DNA of 64,000 bases from Fragilaria crotonensis (GCA_022925895.1 JAKSYS010000118.1:1-64000), one strand, 5' to 3'. Positions 11,012 through 22,418 are shown, numbered from the stretch's first letter. Notes: a model not told the origin generated them from the sequence alone. Program-made: numbers and translations.

Positions 11012-12385
11012 TTAATAGCCTTCAAAGTACCGTTCGATTGCATGCCAAGTGGAGGGAGACGCCATCATCATAGCTGCCGTCCGCAACCTCGCAATTTGGT
11101 CGTGCGTGAAATAATCTCGGTACGATTTTCCTTTGACAAAGTCAGCATACGCACCCGTATTGGGCAAGTCCAAAAAGTCCAACAACGCTTGCAGTGTCCC
11201 ATTGAAGTTCGTGCTGTAGTCTTCGTAGTAGATTACGTGTGTAGGTACACCCAAATAGTCGTCGGTGACTATAAACGCCAAATCATGCCACTGAATGTAT
11301 CGAAACAGATCAAAATGACAAGGAATATCTTCGATCAAGCGCAGCACATCTTGGTCCACATGGTACTCCGTATGCTCCTGTTGAACGTAGGTATTGTCGG
11401 AACAAAAGTTGTTGTAGCCTGCTGCATCGTACGTGTAGCGTGCCATTAAGTCGGTCCGATTCAGCTTCGTCACCTTGTGCACGCCCAAGTGATATCGGGA
11501 CACCATGTTATCAAAGGGATCTCGGAACAAGTGGACAGCACGATCGACCTCACTATACTCGTAGATAAAGTGGTCGCTCATGACCTTGTTTTCGCTGATA
11601 TTGAAATAATCAGCTTCCGACATGGCACAGTGCATCATGAAGGAATACGGAGTTTCGACAGATTTGTAAGGTCGGCAGCCGTGACAATATCCTCCACAGT
11701 GAGTTTTCGTCAGAACAACGGAATGGGGGCGCTTTTCAAGCGGTTGCAACCAGAATGGACCCTCACGAGAGGATTGTGCCGATGCAAGGACCGGAACCCT
11801 AGGAGTCACAGGCTCTGTGTAATTATAATGGGTGGTGCTCCTGTTGTCTGGGACCGACTCCCATCCATAGTTTGTTGCCATACTCATGTTGCTTGCCGCC
11901 GAGACCAAGCTCATAGTGTAAGATGTCCCAGAATTGGGAAAGGACATGACTTAGAATATGCAAGGAGAGGGCATGTGAGGTCAATTACGAAACCTTGCTT
12001 CATTGTACAACTCCCAAAAATGGACTAGCCATGTTCACTTACGCCACGCTAACTTGACACCACTGTGTGTCGTACTGCTGCCGCTCGTTTGGTTGGCGTG
12101 ATTGTTTCGAGCAACGTTTCGAATGTTGTTCCAAATCTGAGCCTCTGTCGGAGCACTCGTGTCGTCGCCACGGTGTTGATCCCTTGCCTTGAAGATAAGC
12201 ATGGGGCAGAAGGCGCCAACAACAAATGCAACTATGAAAAGACCCACAAGTTGACTGGCGGAGAGAAAGAGGAACCCCTCGTCGATTTGTCGTCGTCTGG
12301 GAATTCGTTTTCGATATTTATGCTCTTGTTCTGGTTCAGACACAAGCGGCGACGAACCTGCTTCATCGTCGGCATTCATTGTCAT
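11012..12385 (-). CDS. Type II membrane sulfotransferase-like protein (copy 1)
   Basis: Two exons, 12385-12043 and 11949-11012, across a 93-bp intron (GTAAGT donor, CTAAG acceptor, phase 1) give about 426 residues. Layout: a short basic cytosolic tail (RKRIPRRR), one membrane anchor (QLVGLFIVAFVVGAFCPMLI, about 45-65), a stem, then a sulfotransferase fold. The PAPS 5'-phosphosulfate loop is WLMSFPNSGTSYT, formed exactly across the splice junction, and the 3'-phosphate site is HLFRDPFDNMVSRYHLG (Arg about 256, Ser about 265). Several N-x-S/T sites suggest a lumenal domain. Such enzymes move sulfate from PAPS to glycans or proteins in the Golgi; the acceptor is unknown. The ATG at 12385 is used because the longer frame starts with GTG. 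It is divergent from its paralogue at 13634-14997. Confidence 0.85.
11950..12042 (-). other. Intron of sulfotransferase copy 1
   Basis: 93 bp, after codon W of the AW-LM beta strand leading into the PAPS loop. Same site and phase as in copy 2. Confidence 0.85.
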
Positions 12386-13633
12386 GTTATAGATAAGATA
12401 CGAATGCAAAGACACTACGATAAATACTGTGAATCAGTGCTTCCGACACGGAAGTTGGGTTTGTTCAAGTTCCGTGTTGTGATGTTGTTCGCTGTTTCGG
12501 TTCGGTTTGGAAAGTATGCCTCTTGTCAGTTAGGGGTCGTGGAGGTTTGCTCCGACTGGATGATTAACTGGTGCGTCGTATTATGTCCTTTGAGTACATG
12601 TATTCGCACCTGGTATGATACAAGGTGTAGGACAAAAGTTTGTCTCACAATCGAAGGTAACAAGGTGATATTCCACTCCTATGACGAGAGAGAATAATAG
12701 AGTTCTGGAGTTGCATCAACACCTAACTGAAAATGTGCGCAACAGTCGTGCCGTCGTGCCTCATGAAGTGAAGCAGTTTGATTTTTGATTTGCATATATG
12801 CATATATTCATCATTTAATACAATTTATGTTCGACATTGCAAATGTGCACTCTAGAGGGTATGCTGGTGTATAAAAACACTATTTTAACATACCAGGTAT
12901 GGTCGCTACAGTACATATATCAAAGCTTTTATGGAGTTTTGCTTTTGCTCATCACGAAAGTAACGGTATCTCGAACACATAGGAGACCTAATTGCAATAA
13001 ATTATTCAGATATGAATACTATTATTTCTCATTCAGCTCGTCTTTCCTTACAAGTGCTGTGAAAAGAGGTCGTATGTCATAGACCTGGCCCGCGTTTATC
13101 ATTCCCAGGTTTACCGTTATGTGGCGTTCCCTTTTCTTTTCAATGTGTGAGTGTGTGAGAACAATTTCCAGCATGAGTCATACTGTCTTCCTACGGGTAG
13201 CCGGTACGAAGCAACAGTAGCTACCGGTAGTAGTCCACCGTCCACAGTCCACCGTCCACCCTACAGTATAGATCTTGAGCGAATGTGTATGCATATGCAT
13301 ACTGTCTACTGTCTACAGCGCCATCAGATCCATATCATCAACATCTATATGTATATATACAGTATTCCTCACAATTCCAACACTTTTGAAAAATGGATAA
13401 GCCGTTTCACTTTGCGCAAAGCACAGTATTACTAGTACCGGTACCTGGTACCAACCTACGACAAGGGGAAATCGCAGAAAATGATTTTGAAATCAAGTAC
13501 TTGTATACTTGTATGCATACCGGTACAAGGTAGTCGTGTATCAATATTCGGAATACGAAGGACTCGAAAAACGAACCCGCAATAAACCATCGTCCCTTGT
13601 ATATTACCAGCTACACCTACACCTGAAAGTGCC
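12386..13633. other. Shared intergenic region of the sulfotransferase pair
   Basis: About 1.25 kb between head-to-head start codons, so both promoters lie here. Low-complexity and GTAC-containing palindromic words (for example GGTACCTGGTACC near 13440) are present. No further gene seen. Confidence 0.5.
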
Positions 13634-14997
13634 ATGTGTGTTGACCTTAAGGAAGGCACAACGCCGCTGGTTCGTGGCAGAGAGTCAGCATCATCATCAG
13701 CACCTGGTGGATATGTGTTTCTCTCTGTCACACAGTTGATGGCCATGACAATGTGCGCCTTTGTGATGGGCGCCTTGATTCCGATCGCTGTTCGATTCAA
13801 CAGTAATCGCAACGCGGGCATTGAGCATGTTACTCCCATTGGTATCTTTACTCCCACGAGCACGCAACAGCTTTTTAATAATCTACGACAATCCTCGAAA
13901 ACTGGTATCCATCAAGGTCCCAAGATTGCCTGGCGTAAGTTGACAAAGTGAAGGGGTTTGTTTCCGCTAGTTGTAGGCTTGTTAGAAATTCTGCACAACC
14001 TTATCAACATGATGGTGAATCAACGCTAACACATTGCCTTCCACTTTCTCCTGCTTCACGTCTCATTTGATGCGTTTTCTTGTCTACGCAACACATCACA
14101 GTCATGTCCTTCCCGAATTCTGGTACTTCCTTCACTCTCGATTTAGTGACTGCTGCCAGCAACATGAGTATGGCCACAAACTACGCCAACGAGAATTCGG
14201 ATGCGGATAGTTCATGGTCGGCTGTTCCTGTCATTCCCGATACGCAAGGTCCCTTTTGGCTGACGCCCGGGAAAACACATCCCACATCGGTCGTGCTGAC
14301 CAAAACACATTGTGGTGGCTTTTGCCATGATTGTAAAGTCTTGGGTTCTATCGAAACACCCCATTCCTTCATGTTTCATTGTGCCAGGGCAGAAGCGGAC
14401 ATTGTGACAGTAGAAGGGAACACGACGAATAAAACGTTGCAACGATATGTCTATGATTACAATGAGGTTGATCGAGCTGTACATTTGTTTCGGGATCCGT
14501 TGGAAAACATGGTGTCGCGCTTCCGTTTGGCTGTGAACGAGCTTCTCAACAAGGAAACGAATGCCACGTTGATTGAGCGATACTCCTCGGATGCACAAGG
14601 GTTCGAACGATTTTGTTGGGACATTACTCTTTTTCATGATGAACATCACGACAGTCGAGTCGATAAACGAGCCCTAGAGTTGATTCGAGATGTCCCTTGC
14701 CACTACGATCTCTTTCGTTACATCCAATGGCACAATTTGGCATTCGTTACCACAAATGACAATTTGAATCTGCCGACGCATGTCATGTACTACGAAGATT
14801 TCGGAACGGATATGGAAGGGACACTTCAATCATTGCTCGAATTTTTGGACTTGCCAAATACTGGAGCCAAGGTTCCGTTCCAAACTGGCAAGTCGTATCG
14901 AAGTTACTATACGGAGGATCAAATTTCCCGTATGCGCACGGTATCCATGATGTTGGCCTCTCCTCTGACTTGGCATTATATGGAGCGTTACTTTTAA
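13634..14997 (+). CDS. Type II membrane sulfotransferase-like protein (copy 2)
   Basis: Paralogue of copy 1 in opposite orientation. Exons 13634-13934 and 14102-14997, intron of 167 bp (GTAAGT donor, CACAG acceptor, phase 1) at the identical position, about 398 residues. Membrane anchor QLMAMTMCAFVMGALIPIAV, stem, then 5'-PAPS loop WLMSFPNSGTSFT, VVLTKTHCGGFCHDC (paired Cys kept in both copies), 3'-PAPS site HLFRDPLENMVSRFRLA and C-terminal DLPNTGAKVPFQTGKSYRSYYT. It differs from copy 1 in the stem and loops but shares almost every motif, so both look functional. The substrate is not evident. A further upstream exon cannot be excluded because the N-terminus before the anchor is short and unlike copy 1. 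Confidence 0.85.
13935..14101 (+). other. Intron of sulfotransferase copy 2
   Basis: 167 bp, GTAAGT donor and ATCACAG acceptor. It sits at the same codon and phase as the 93-bp intron in copy 1, so the intron predates the duplication. Confidence 0.85.
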
Positions 14998-15196
14998 GAA
15001 ATTTTATAGTTTATATTTCATTGCAAAGGTCCATGTGTGAAGAGTGAAAAAATGGTTCCATGACACCATTCAGGAATGAGGTGAATACTCACTTTAAACA
15101 GCAGCGTCGCCATGAAATCTACCAGTCGCATAGCTACTACTCTAGCTACATGTCTACCCTTTCTTATACGTGTGATGCTATTCGTCGACAAAGAGT

Positions 15197-16021
15197 TCAG
15201 TCACGAGCATCATCCAAGGTTTGATTTTTTGCTCGTATGGAAGACAATGAACTCTCCAGCGAGTGAAGGACCTGTTGAGGACCCTCCATCGCAAGCGTCT
15301 TCGCCAAGATCTTGTAGGAGGGATCACGCCTTTCTTTCCGTACTCTGTGGTGCGACTCGTCGTCAACAGATGCTAGTGCCTGATTTCGGTTATCGGCAGA
15401 AGGTTCGTCTTCGAGATCCCGCAGGAACTCCCAAAGCTCACCCTCTTCTTTGACAACAGAAGATGATGATGATGACCTCCTTCTTACTATTCTCCTCAAG
15501 GCGACGAGATCAACTGAATCCTCTTCCTCGTCATTCATATACGACAAGACAGGGCAAGAGCAGAGAAGGCCAGCAGACTCGTCCATGACATTAGCACCAA
15601 CCATACTCACCAAGTCATGGAAGGTCAACAAGGACTCGATGCATTGTACCCTCTGCACTACCGATGAAGACTTGACGAGTTTCTTCTGTTCGCAATGTGA
15701 AATGTACGACTGAAGCGCCTGGCGTGGCTCAAACGACGAATGCCTGCGAGCGAAGCGTTTGGTGGCCTTTTCTGACAGTACGTTTCCCATGCCACTCTCC
15801 GTCTTATCACAGGCAGTCTCTCCATTTGAGATGCTTGCAGCAAATAGCACTCCAGCGGTTTTTGTAACGGCCAACTGACGATGGAATTTATTGTACATGG
15901 AAACCGGGGTTTCCATCTCCTTGTCGACGATTTTGAAGCGGTCGTCGAAGTTCGTTTGAGAATGGAACCACGAAAGACTCTTCTCCGACGACATGGCACT
16001 GGAAGCCCTATGAAGATCCAT
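15197..16021 (-). CDS. Unknown protein, 274 residues
   Basis: A single open frame from an ATG at 16021. No domain recognised. The sequence is Ser/Glu/Arg-rich with long polar stretches, an RRHSSFEPRQALQSYI segment, a cluster of acidic residues (NDEEEDSVDL) and a run RRRSSSSSSVVKEEGELWEFL that could be a phosphosite-rich linker. There is no signal peptide or membrane segment. Antisense frames over the same DNA are shadows. It could be a regulatory or cytoskeletal protein, but nothing in the sequence says which. Moderate confidence that it is a gene, based on length and sensible composition. Confidence 0.55.
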   Translation of the reverse strand: MDLHRASSAMSSEKSLSWFHSQTNFDDRFKIVDKEMETPVSMYNKFHRQLAVTKTAGVLFAASISNGETACDKTESGMGNVLSEKATKRFARRHSSFEPRQALQSYISHCEQKKLVKSSSVVQRVQCIESLLTFHDLVSMVGANVMDESAGLLCSCPVLSYMNDEEEDSVDLVALRRIVRRRSSSSSSVVKEEGELWEFLRDLEDEPSADNRNQALASVDDESHHRVRKERRDPSYKILAKTLAMEGPQQVLHSLESSLSSIRAKNQTLDDARD

Positions 16022-18252
16022 TGAGGGATGTCGTCTGATCGACGGAGATTTACTGTGGTGCAGATGTACTTGATGCGGGGTTCTTGTTGTGTCTTCGCTT
16101 GAAAATGCGGAGTGCGGAGTATTATCTTGGGAAAATTCACACTTCGTTCACGGAGATAGTCAACTTGAGTTGCCGTGTCAGCGAAATTCTTGAGTGTCTG
16201 ACATTTAACATAATTACTATATACATTTCGCGACCTTCGGAATACCTTCATAAATCATTTTGTTGCAGCGATCCAGTGCAGGCATTCATATGAAAACGAA
16301 CGTGAATTGGACTTAATGTTAATGTGCTTTCACCGAGTCCTTTGCCAGATGCCAGGAGCACAACCAAGCGTCCTTATTTCGAAATCTTCCGTACACAGGG
16401 AGTCCTACAAACGAAATCGGCATATCTCAAAACGAGAAGTACTCCGAGTATGCTTAGTGCGAGTACCGTACCTTGTGCCGGTACCAGGTATTTCGACCAT
16501 TACAATTTCATTTATGTATGGGAACAGAATCGAATCCCGAATACTGCTTCACATAGGTCACCCGTATAAGTTCCTTGTACGATAACAAGAAATGACATGC
16601 GTTACAGCATAGTGCAAACTGAAATCCACGCTGTCTACTAGAGTTGAAGTTGGAAGTTCGTTCGAATGCATGACTGAATTACGTATCAGCCACTCTGTGT
16701 ATCAGAGTATCAGTAATAAAAATAAAGTATTATGTAGTACAGTACTTGTAGTATTCTAGTAGCTAGTAGCAGAGTATGTGGCGGAGAGTTCGGAGTACAT
16801 ACCAGGTGCTGTACTTCACACTTCATAAGGGTACCAAGTACAAGTACAGTTGTACCGCAAGCATGGAAGTGCAGCGTCCCAAGTATGGAGGTTATGAGTC
16901 GAAAGTCAAAACTGGATCATGTACCTTCATTTTTTGACACAACAATACTCTAGCTGAATGACTTCCATGCAAATTTCATTTTCACCTCAACCTGGGCCAA
17001 CATCTTCAATGGAAGCCCAGCACATGCATTTCTTTGACTGACATCTGAGCAAACTTCACTTTCCCCATCTTAACCCATAATGCTAGTGTGTTCAACTGAC
17101 ACCCATCCACATCTCTTGTTCCTGTATACACAAGCAAATGACTGTAAGATTGAGAGCTTCTGTATCTTTTGAGAAGCACCATAAACATGGGATGACGATG
17201 TAACATACTAGTGAAGCGTTAGCATTGAACCAGACATGTGCAGTTCTTGTTGTGATGACGCAAGAACAAGAGGAGGAGTGATAACATTGATGCAATTATG
17301 CAATGACAACGTGGTAAGTATTCTGAGTAGTGCACTGCTTTTGTTACCAAATATTATGATGGCATCTTGGCACATGTTGCTTGATGATGACAATTGCTGC
17401 TCTTCTACCAACAGGCAGCCACAACTGGTGAGGGGCTGAGGAGGGTTCCTTCAAATACCGTTCTCTTATTTGTTGTATACACCATTTCTATACTGAAATT
17501 GCTTTTGGCTTGATGGGGAAGAACTGGGGCATAAATTTCACGTCCTCTGTTTGAAATGTAAATTGATTGATTGAAGCAATATGATTGCTTCATAATTATA
17601 TGGTCCTCCTTGGATGCGCCTGACATGACAGCCACACCACCAACCGGTTGACCTGGCATCTGCTGGAGGAGCAACTACAGGTAGACTTCCGGTATTGTCG
17701 ATTGAAATTCACTCCTACTAGCTTGGATTGCTGCTGAGGGCATCCATGTTCATGGACTTGACAGGTACCCCACAGATACCGTCATCTTGATGAGACAATG
17801 GAGGCATGTAGGAGTGATGCATTCCCCACCAGTGAGTACAGGATTTCTCAGCAAGTATAGTGTTCTTGATATACTTAAAGTTAGTGTGCGATTGTCATCT
17901 TTAAATGGGGGGGGGGTATATCAGACTCGGAGTAGCAGATAACGGGTGTTTTTTTAACTTTCTGCATTGCTGAAAGGTACAATAGCACTTTCCCCTATTA
18001 AATCTCGATGATTCATGATCCACAGCAGGCTCACATCAGATCGACGAAGAATGGTGTTGGTTGTCTTTTTTAGATGCAACTTACCAGCCAACATTAGATT
18101 GATTCGGAAGGAACGAATAAGACTTGAAGTCTATTGTGCGTATGATGCATAACATCGCCACGCATTTGGCTTTCTGCACTCTGCACCGTCCTATCAACAC
18201 CCCTCCACTTGTAAAAATGACACGCAGAGCTATGATACCCAGAGCGCAAGGA
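16022..18252. other. Gene-poor intergenic stretch
   Basis: About 2.2 kb with only short, overlapping, unconvincing frames. It contains a G(9-10) run near 17908 and many GTAC/AGTACT words between 16720 and 16860. Nothing supported. Confidence 0.5.
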
Positions 18253-19875
18253 TTACAATGCTGGTCGCATCACGTTCAAGTAGACTCGTTCTGCTCTCTT
18301 GCGAACAGTATTCAGCTGGCCAAGCATGGTGTTGACCTTAGTAAAATAGATCTGGCGCTTTTGCCACAGCTGGCGCTGTTTGTTATTGGCTGTGTGATAA
18401 ATCAAATGCCTGGAGAACCCTTCTGGATCAACAGGGATGATGCGCTGTAGGTTGCATCCGTTTATTCTCATAACCAATTGGAGGCTGCCGCTCCAATATT
18501 CCACAATTCGATGATCGTCATCCACCCTGTAGTGGCCATCCAACTTGAAGTGGGGTGAGTCGAATGGTGGGAGAAAACCACCTTGACAGAATTCGGTATG
18601 CCACTTCCATATTTCCGCACGACTCGCCATCCAACCAGCCATATTGTTCATGTAATTAGGTTCCGCCGCAGGTGGACGAGGCTCCTCGCCGAATTCGTTG
18701 TCGCGACCAGACCAGTAATCGCCAATAACGTCTGTTGCGTCTACCGCACTTGGCCCTCGCTGAAGTACGACCCAATCGAGCGTCGACTCTTCTGGCATCT
18801 TACGAACCCCCAGAGCTTTAATTCCAGTCTCCCACAGAAACAATTTACTCCCATTTGGTGACAGGGGGAGTTTGAGCGACGCCAGTTCTGCGCTGACGCG
18901 ACAGCAATGCTCTGGATGGACTTCTCCTGCAGAATTACCGAACTGCAGATCCACAGGGATTGGACCAGTATCTTTTTGCGTAGGATAATTCTTCTCGTCA
19001 AGCAACACCTCCACACGCATCAAACCGGGCATCATACGACGTAGTTGTGCCTTCGTGAGCGGACCATGGAAAACTTGCTCCAAATCCTGGAGAGATGTCG
19101 TATTCAATGAATCGTCAGAAAGCTCCGAGGGCGCCAGTTTCTCCAGCCTCGCGAGCTCTTGGGAAATCTTCAAATTCTGAGACACCAACTCCCCCTTGAC
19201 CAGCATATCATCTTCAAACGCAACGAAAAAGTCATACTCCAGGAGCTTGTCCTTGATAACATAGCGATGTTGCCGCGCCAGTGCTCTTTTACTGTCTTGA
19301 ATGTGTTTATCCGGCTCTACCGGTTTATTGCGTCTACGAGGCAATTCTAGTTTGTTATCGTAACCCAAAGGAGACGCATCATCCCAATACTCAAATTTCA
19401 CAGCTGGCGGGAGCGCTTCTCGAATCAGCGAATGTCGTTCAGGGCGGAGTTTCCAATGAGAGATGAGGAATACGTCAACCACGTAGCCAGATTCCATCAT
19501 GCTTGAAACTCCCTCGCGCATCACTGGTATCAGGGTTTCTTGGAGCCGATCCGAACCGGCTTGAGTAGATTTTTGTCCAGTGTTGTACTCTGCCAATGAC
19601 GTGATTATGTAGAGTATTCGTAGACTTCCAGTATCAGTACCTTCTGAGGTCATGTGAGTAACTGCAAGAGATCTTTTCACTGATACTGGATCAATTGACG
19701 ACGAAATATAGGTTCGATTACTCAGATCCTTGGGACTCTGTCCTGTTTGAAGAATTATGTCATTGCTTGGCTCTAGCTCGTGATGGTATTGCTTGATCAT
19801 TAGGAATCGGAATCCCAAGAGCAAGCTGATCAGTGCCGACAACACAATAGACAGACTTCTGGCATTGTTCGTCAT
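18253..19875 (-). CDS. Type II membrane glycosyltransferase-like protein
   Basis: About 540 residues from the ATG at 19875 (the frame continues upstream only to a TTG). A signal anchor near the N-terminus (LSIVLSALISLLLGFRFLMI) is followed by a lumenal domain. Seen: LRILYIITSLAEYNTG, typical of the first strand of a GT-A/GT-B enzyme; YVVDVFLISHWKL; KLLEYDFFVAFEDDMLVKGELV, where EDDM looks like a DxD-type metal and sugar-nucleotide site; PNYMNNMAGWMASRAEIWKWH; and YRVDDDHRIVEYWSGSLQL. Several Cys residues could form disulfides. The domain pattern suggests a Golgi glycosyltransferase of an algal family that I cannot name. Donor and acceptor are unknown. No frame breaks. Confidence 0.65.
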   Translation of the reverse strand: MTNNARSLSIVLSALISLLLGFRFLMIKQYHHELEPSNDIILQTGQSPKDLSNRTYISSSIDPVSVKRSLAVTHMTSEGTDTGSLRILYIITSLAEYNTGQKSTQAGSDRLQETLIPVMREGVSSMMESGYVVDVFLISHWKLRPERHSLIREALPPAVKFEYWDDASPLGYDNKLELPRRRNKPVEPDKHIQDSKRALARQHRYVIKDKLLEYDFFVAFEDDMLVKGELVSQNLKISQELARLEKLAPSELSDDSLNTTSLQDLEQVFHGPLTKAQLRRMMPGLMRVEVLLDEKNYPTQKDTGPIPVDLQFGNSAGEVHPEHCCRVSAELASLKLPLSPNGSKLFLWETGIKALGVRKMPEESTLDWVVLQRGPSAVDATDVIGDYWSGRDNEFGEEPRPPAAEPNYMNNMAGWMASRAEIWKWHTEFCQGGFLPPFDSPHFKLDGHYRVDDDHRIVEYWSGSLQLVMRINGCNLQRIIPVDPEGFSRHLIYHTANNKQRQLWQKRQIYFTKVNTMLGQLNTVRKRAERVYLNVMRPAL

Positions 19876-20123
19876 TTGGGTTGATGAAGACGACGGGAGT
19901 GTGGAAGATTGTGATGAATCACAATTACATCGAAAGAAGGTAGACAAGACGAAGACTTCTGGACTTCACTCCGATTTTGCACTGCATGGGCGATCGTCGG
20001 TTGTTGATTCTGTACCTGTAGCAGTAGTTGTATGTACTAGTACTCCACACTCCACACTCCAGACACCATCGCGAATCTCAATGCCAACCGTTTGACATTT
20101 GACGTTCAACGATCACTCTATAC
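19876..20123. other. Upstream region of glycosyltransferase-like gene
   Basis: Short spacer between the gene and the left target duplication of the hAT MITE. Contains a (CTCCACA)-type short repeat near 20042-20060. No gene. Confidence 0.4.
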
Positions 20124-20131
20124 CCTATAGC

Positions 20132-20745
20132 CAGGCCTCTTCCACTATTTGTACTATTTTGGCAAAAATAGTACACTTTTTGGACCTTATAATAGTACAA
20201 TTAGTACACCTGTACCAGTTTGTGTAGAAAGCTACTTGTGTAGAAGTCTACGTTTGCACCAAAAACTGGACCATGAATGGTAAAGCATTGCCTATTTCAC
20301 AACCAATCTTTGTGAGCCCCTTTGTAAAAATGAAAGAATAGCTTAGAACAGATAACCAGCTATCCAGAAATGTGAGAATGTTTCACATAAGTTTGCAAAC
20401 CTGCTGCAAAAATCAATTAGTTCATCTCACCCACATAGCTACCGGTACCTGGTACAGTAGCACCTATGGCGAAACAAAGCCGGTTTGAGCAGCTGAGTTG
20501 ATCAAAACTGAACTGGATACTTTGTTGTGAGGATGAGTTCATCATCTTCCTTTCATGGTAGCTACAGTTTTTGTGTGAGATTGAGATACAATTCCACCCA
20601 ATTCCTGCAGAATACAGGAGAACGCAGCGTACCCTTGTACCAAGCACGTAGAATTGTACACATCTTTAAAATAGTACACTTTGGAAGGCTCAAATTAGTA
20701 CAGTGTACTATTTTAAAGGCAATTGTACTAGTTGGAAGAGGCCTG
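20132..20745. mobile_element. Non-autonomous hAT-like element (MITE), 614 bp
   Basis: The ends are inverted repeats: CAGGCCTCTTCCA at 20132 and TGGAAGAGGCCTG ending at 20745, with a longer imperfect inverted zone rich in TAGTACA/ATAGTAC inside. The element is flanked by a perfect 8-bp duplication CCTATAGC at 20124-20131 and 20746-20753. TIRs beginning CAGG plus an 8-bp duplication are diagnostic of the hAT superfamily. There is no transposase frame, so it would have moved using another element's enzyme. Confidence 0.9.
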
Positions 20746-20753
20746 CCTATAGC

Positions 20754-21631
20754 CCTATACTGTCACATCTATCCCTATCCTTAACTGTCTCCAGTGTGCA
20801 CAGTGCACAGTGCACAGTAAACATTACACCCATGCCCCAGTAACCAGTGTGACACTGCATAACTGGAATTGAAACTCTCATTGATTCAAATTCATGTTCA
20901 CCTCATCCCATGAGATTGAACACTCATTTTCAAATGAGGCTCAATGGCTCAATGGCTCAATGTCTCACATACCAAAAACCACCACACCGCGTGGTACAGA
21001 CCGATGACTCCGCGATACAAGGAGAGTTCCTCATTGTTCCAAGGAACACTCCCCTTGCTTCTCTAAGACCTTTTGGCCCTTGCCACTTCTCATTCCTCTC
21101 ACAACTGTCAATTTTGCATCTTTTGTGCCAACTAGCATTTTTGCTTAATGATGATTGACCATGACACGCACATTTTTGACCTGCCATCATCATGATGTCA
21201 AATACTCCGTGCTACCATGCTGTATGTCATACAAACATCAATAGACAGAGTGACAGTACTCAGTACTCACTATGATGACACAACAGTACTGATTGCACTT
21301 TTACTTCCTCTGCCCGGCAATAGTCCATGCAATTGGCAGCCTACCATTCTTAGGTAATACATACAACAATAGACTTGTAAACAGCCAGTGCAGTATTCTG
21401 TAAGTGAACTGCAAGAGAGAATTCTTGCATCCAAGTACACTTCAATTGTGTTTTGGTGGTACTACTAGGCAACCCTGAGGTATCTGAATTGGGCAACATG
21501 ATCCCTTTGACTGTGAAAGTTTGACCATTTTCAGTTGCTGGCATTGCTTGCATGAGAAAAGTGCCGCATCATTGATTTAAAATGGGAGTTTCAAGGTGAT
21601 AAATAATGATAGCGAATCCTGCTGGGGACCT
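20754..21631. other. Intergenic
   Basis: No gene supported. Holds GTGCACA repeats near 20795-20815 and short unrelated frames only. Confidence 0.45.
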
Positions 21632-22255
21632 GGGACATGCGGAAATTCTTCTCAGAGCGGAAAGAATAACCGTCTTTTGCCGTTAACTCCTTGTAAACCC
21701 AAAGATCAATAACGGCAAAATGTTTTTGAGCATACCAAAAAAGTCAGACTCGCGCTCGTGAGCTTGGCTTGCGCGTTTCCGAAACCTTCTTATGAACGAA
21801 GAATGTTGAAAGGACCTTCTTCGCCCGAGGAAGCCTGCTTCCAAATCTTCTTCGTTTGAAGCAACCTTCTTCGTTGGACGTCCTCGTTTTCTACTTAAGT
21901 CAGCCATCGAAGAAAGAAGTCATAAAAGTCTGGTCTGGTACATGTTGCACACTGGCTGGCTGCACCAATGTAGAATATTTACATGTGTCACTCCAAAACC
22001 TTCTTCGAATTTCTTCTTCGTCCGAAGAAGGTTTGCAAATCGCCCTCTTCGCTGGAAGCGTGTTGAAGATTTTTGTCTTTCAGAACATTGTTGGGGTGTG
22101 GTGAGGTGAGGTGTGACTGGCGAGCTTGATGGGATTCTGGGTACGGAAGATGACCTTCAAGAAGTTATGAAATAACGCTGTAATAGCCGTTCTATGGTTC
22201 CAATAACTCCCGAAATGACTGCCGACTAAGGTTAAGAAGGAATTCCGCATGTCCC
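21632..22255. mobile_element. Inverted-terminal element, possibly hAT-like, with AT-hook frame
   Basis: GGGACATGCGGAA at 21632-21644 is repeated inverted at the far end (TTCCGCATGTCCC ending 22255), with further partial matches inside (TTCTT/TTCCTT). The right end reads CAGGGACATG on the minus strand, like hAT ends. I found no clean flanking target duplication, so family and borders are tentative. About 624 bp; it holds one small AT-hook reading frame. Confidence 0.5.
21683..21907 (-). CDS. Small AT-hook protein or exon, 74 residues
   Basis: From an ATG at 21907: MADLSRKRGRPTKKVASNEE contains a textbook AT-hook core (KRGRP), which binds the minor groove of AT-rich DNA. The rest is basic and Ser-rich, ending LPLLIFGFTRS. 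It lies wholly inside an inverted-repeat-bounded segment, so it may be the N-terminal remnant of a transposon protein rather than a host gene. The DNA around it has repeated CTTCTTCG/GAAGAAGG words. Low confidence as an expressed gene. Confidence 0.35.
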   Translation of the reverse strand: MADLSRKRGRPTKKVASNEEDLEAGFLGRRRSFQHSSFIRRFRKRASQAHERESDFFGMLKNILPLLIFGFTRS

Positions 22256-22338
22256 TGTATTTGACATACATACAATGGCTATACTGCTAGAGTACGTCCC
22301 AGGTATTGCATCATACCTCATACCTCATACCTCATACC

Positions 22339-22403
22339 CAGGCATGTTTATTTAAGTCAGTTGAGGCGGGAACCCGGGAGATCGCCTTAAATAAACATGC
22401 CTG
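22339..22403. mobile_element. 65-bp palindromic micro-element, hAT-like ends
   Basis: CAGGCATGTTTATTTAAG at 22339 is matched by its exact complement CTTAAATAAACATGCCTG ending at 22403, with a 29-bp spacer. It sits in a CTCATAC tandem tract. Flanks CTCATACC (left) and CTCATTGC (right) match at 5 of 8 positions, so a decayed duplication is possible. It would form a strong hairpin. Confidence 0.65.
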
Positions 22404-22418
22404 CTCATTGCTCATACC

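Noticed and set aside
17908-17918. G homopolymer run
   Set aside because: Short simple sequence with no associated feature.
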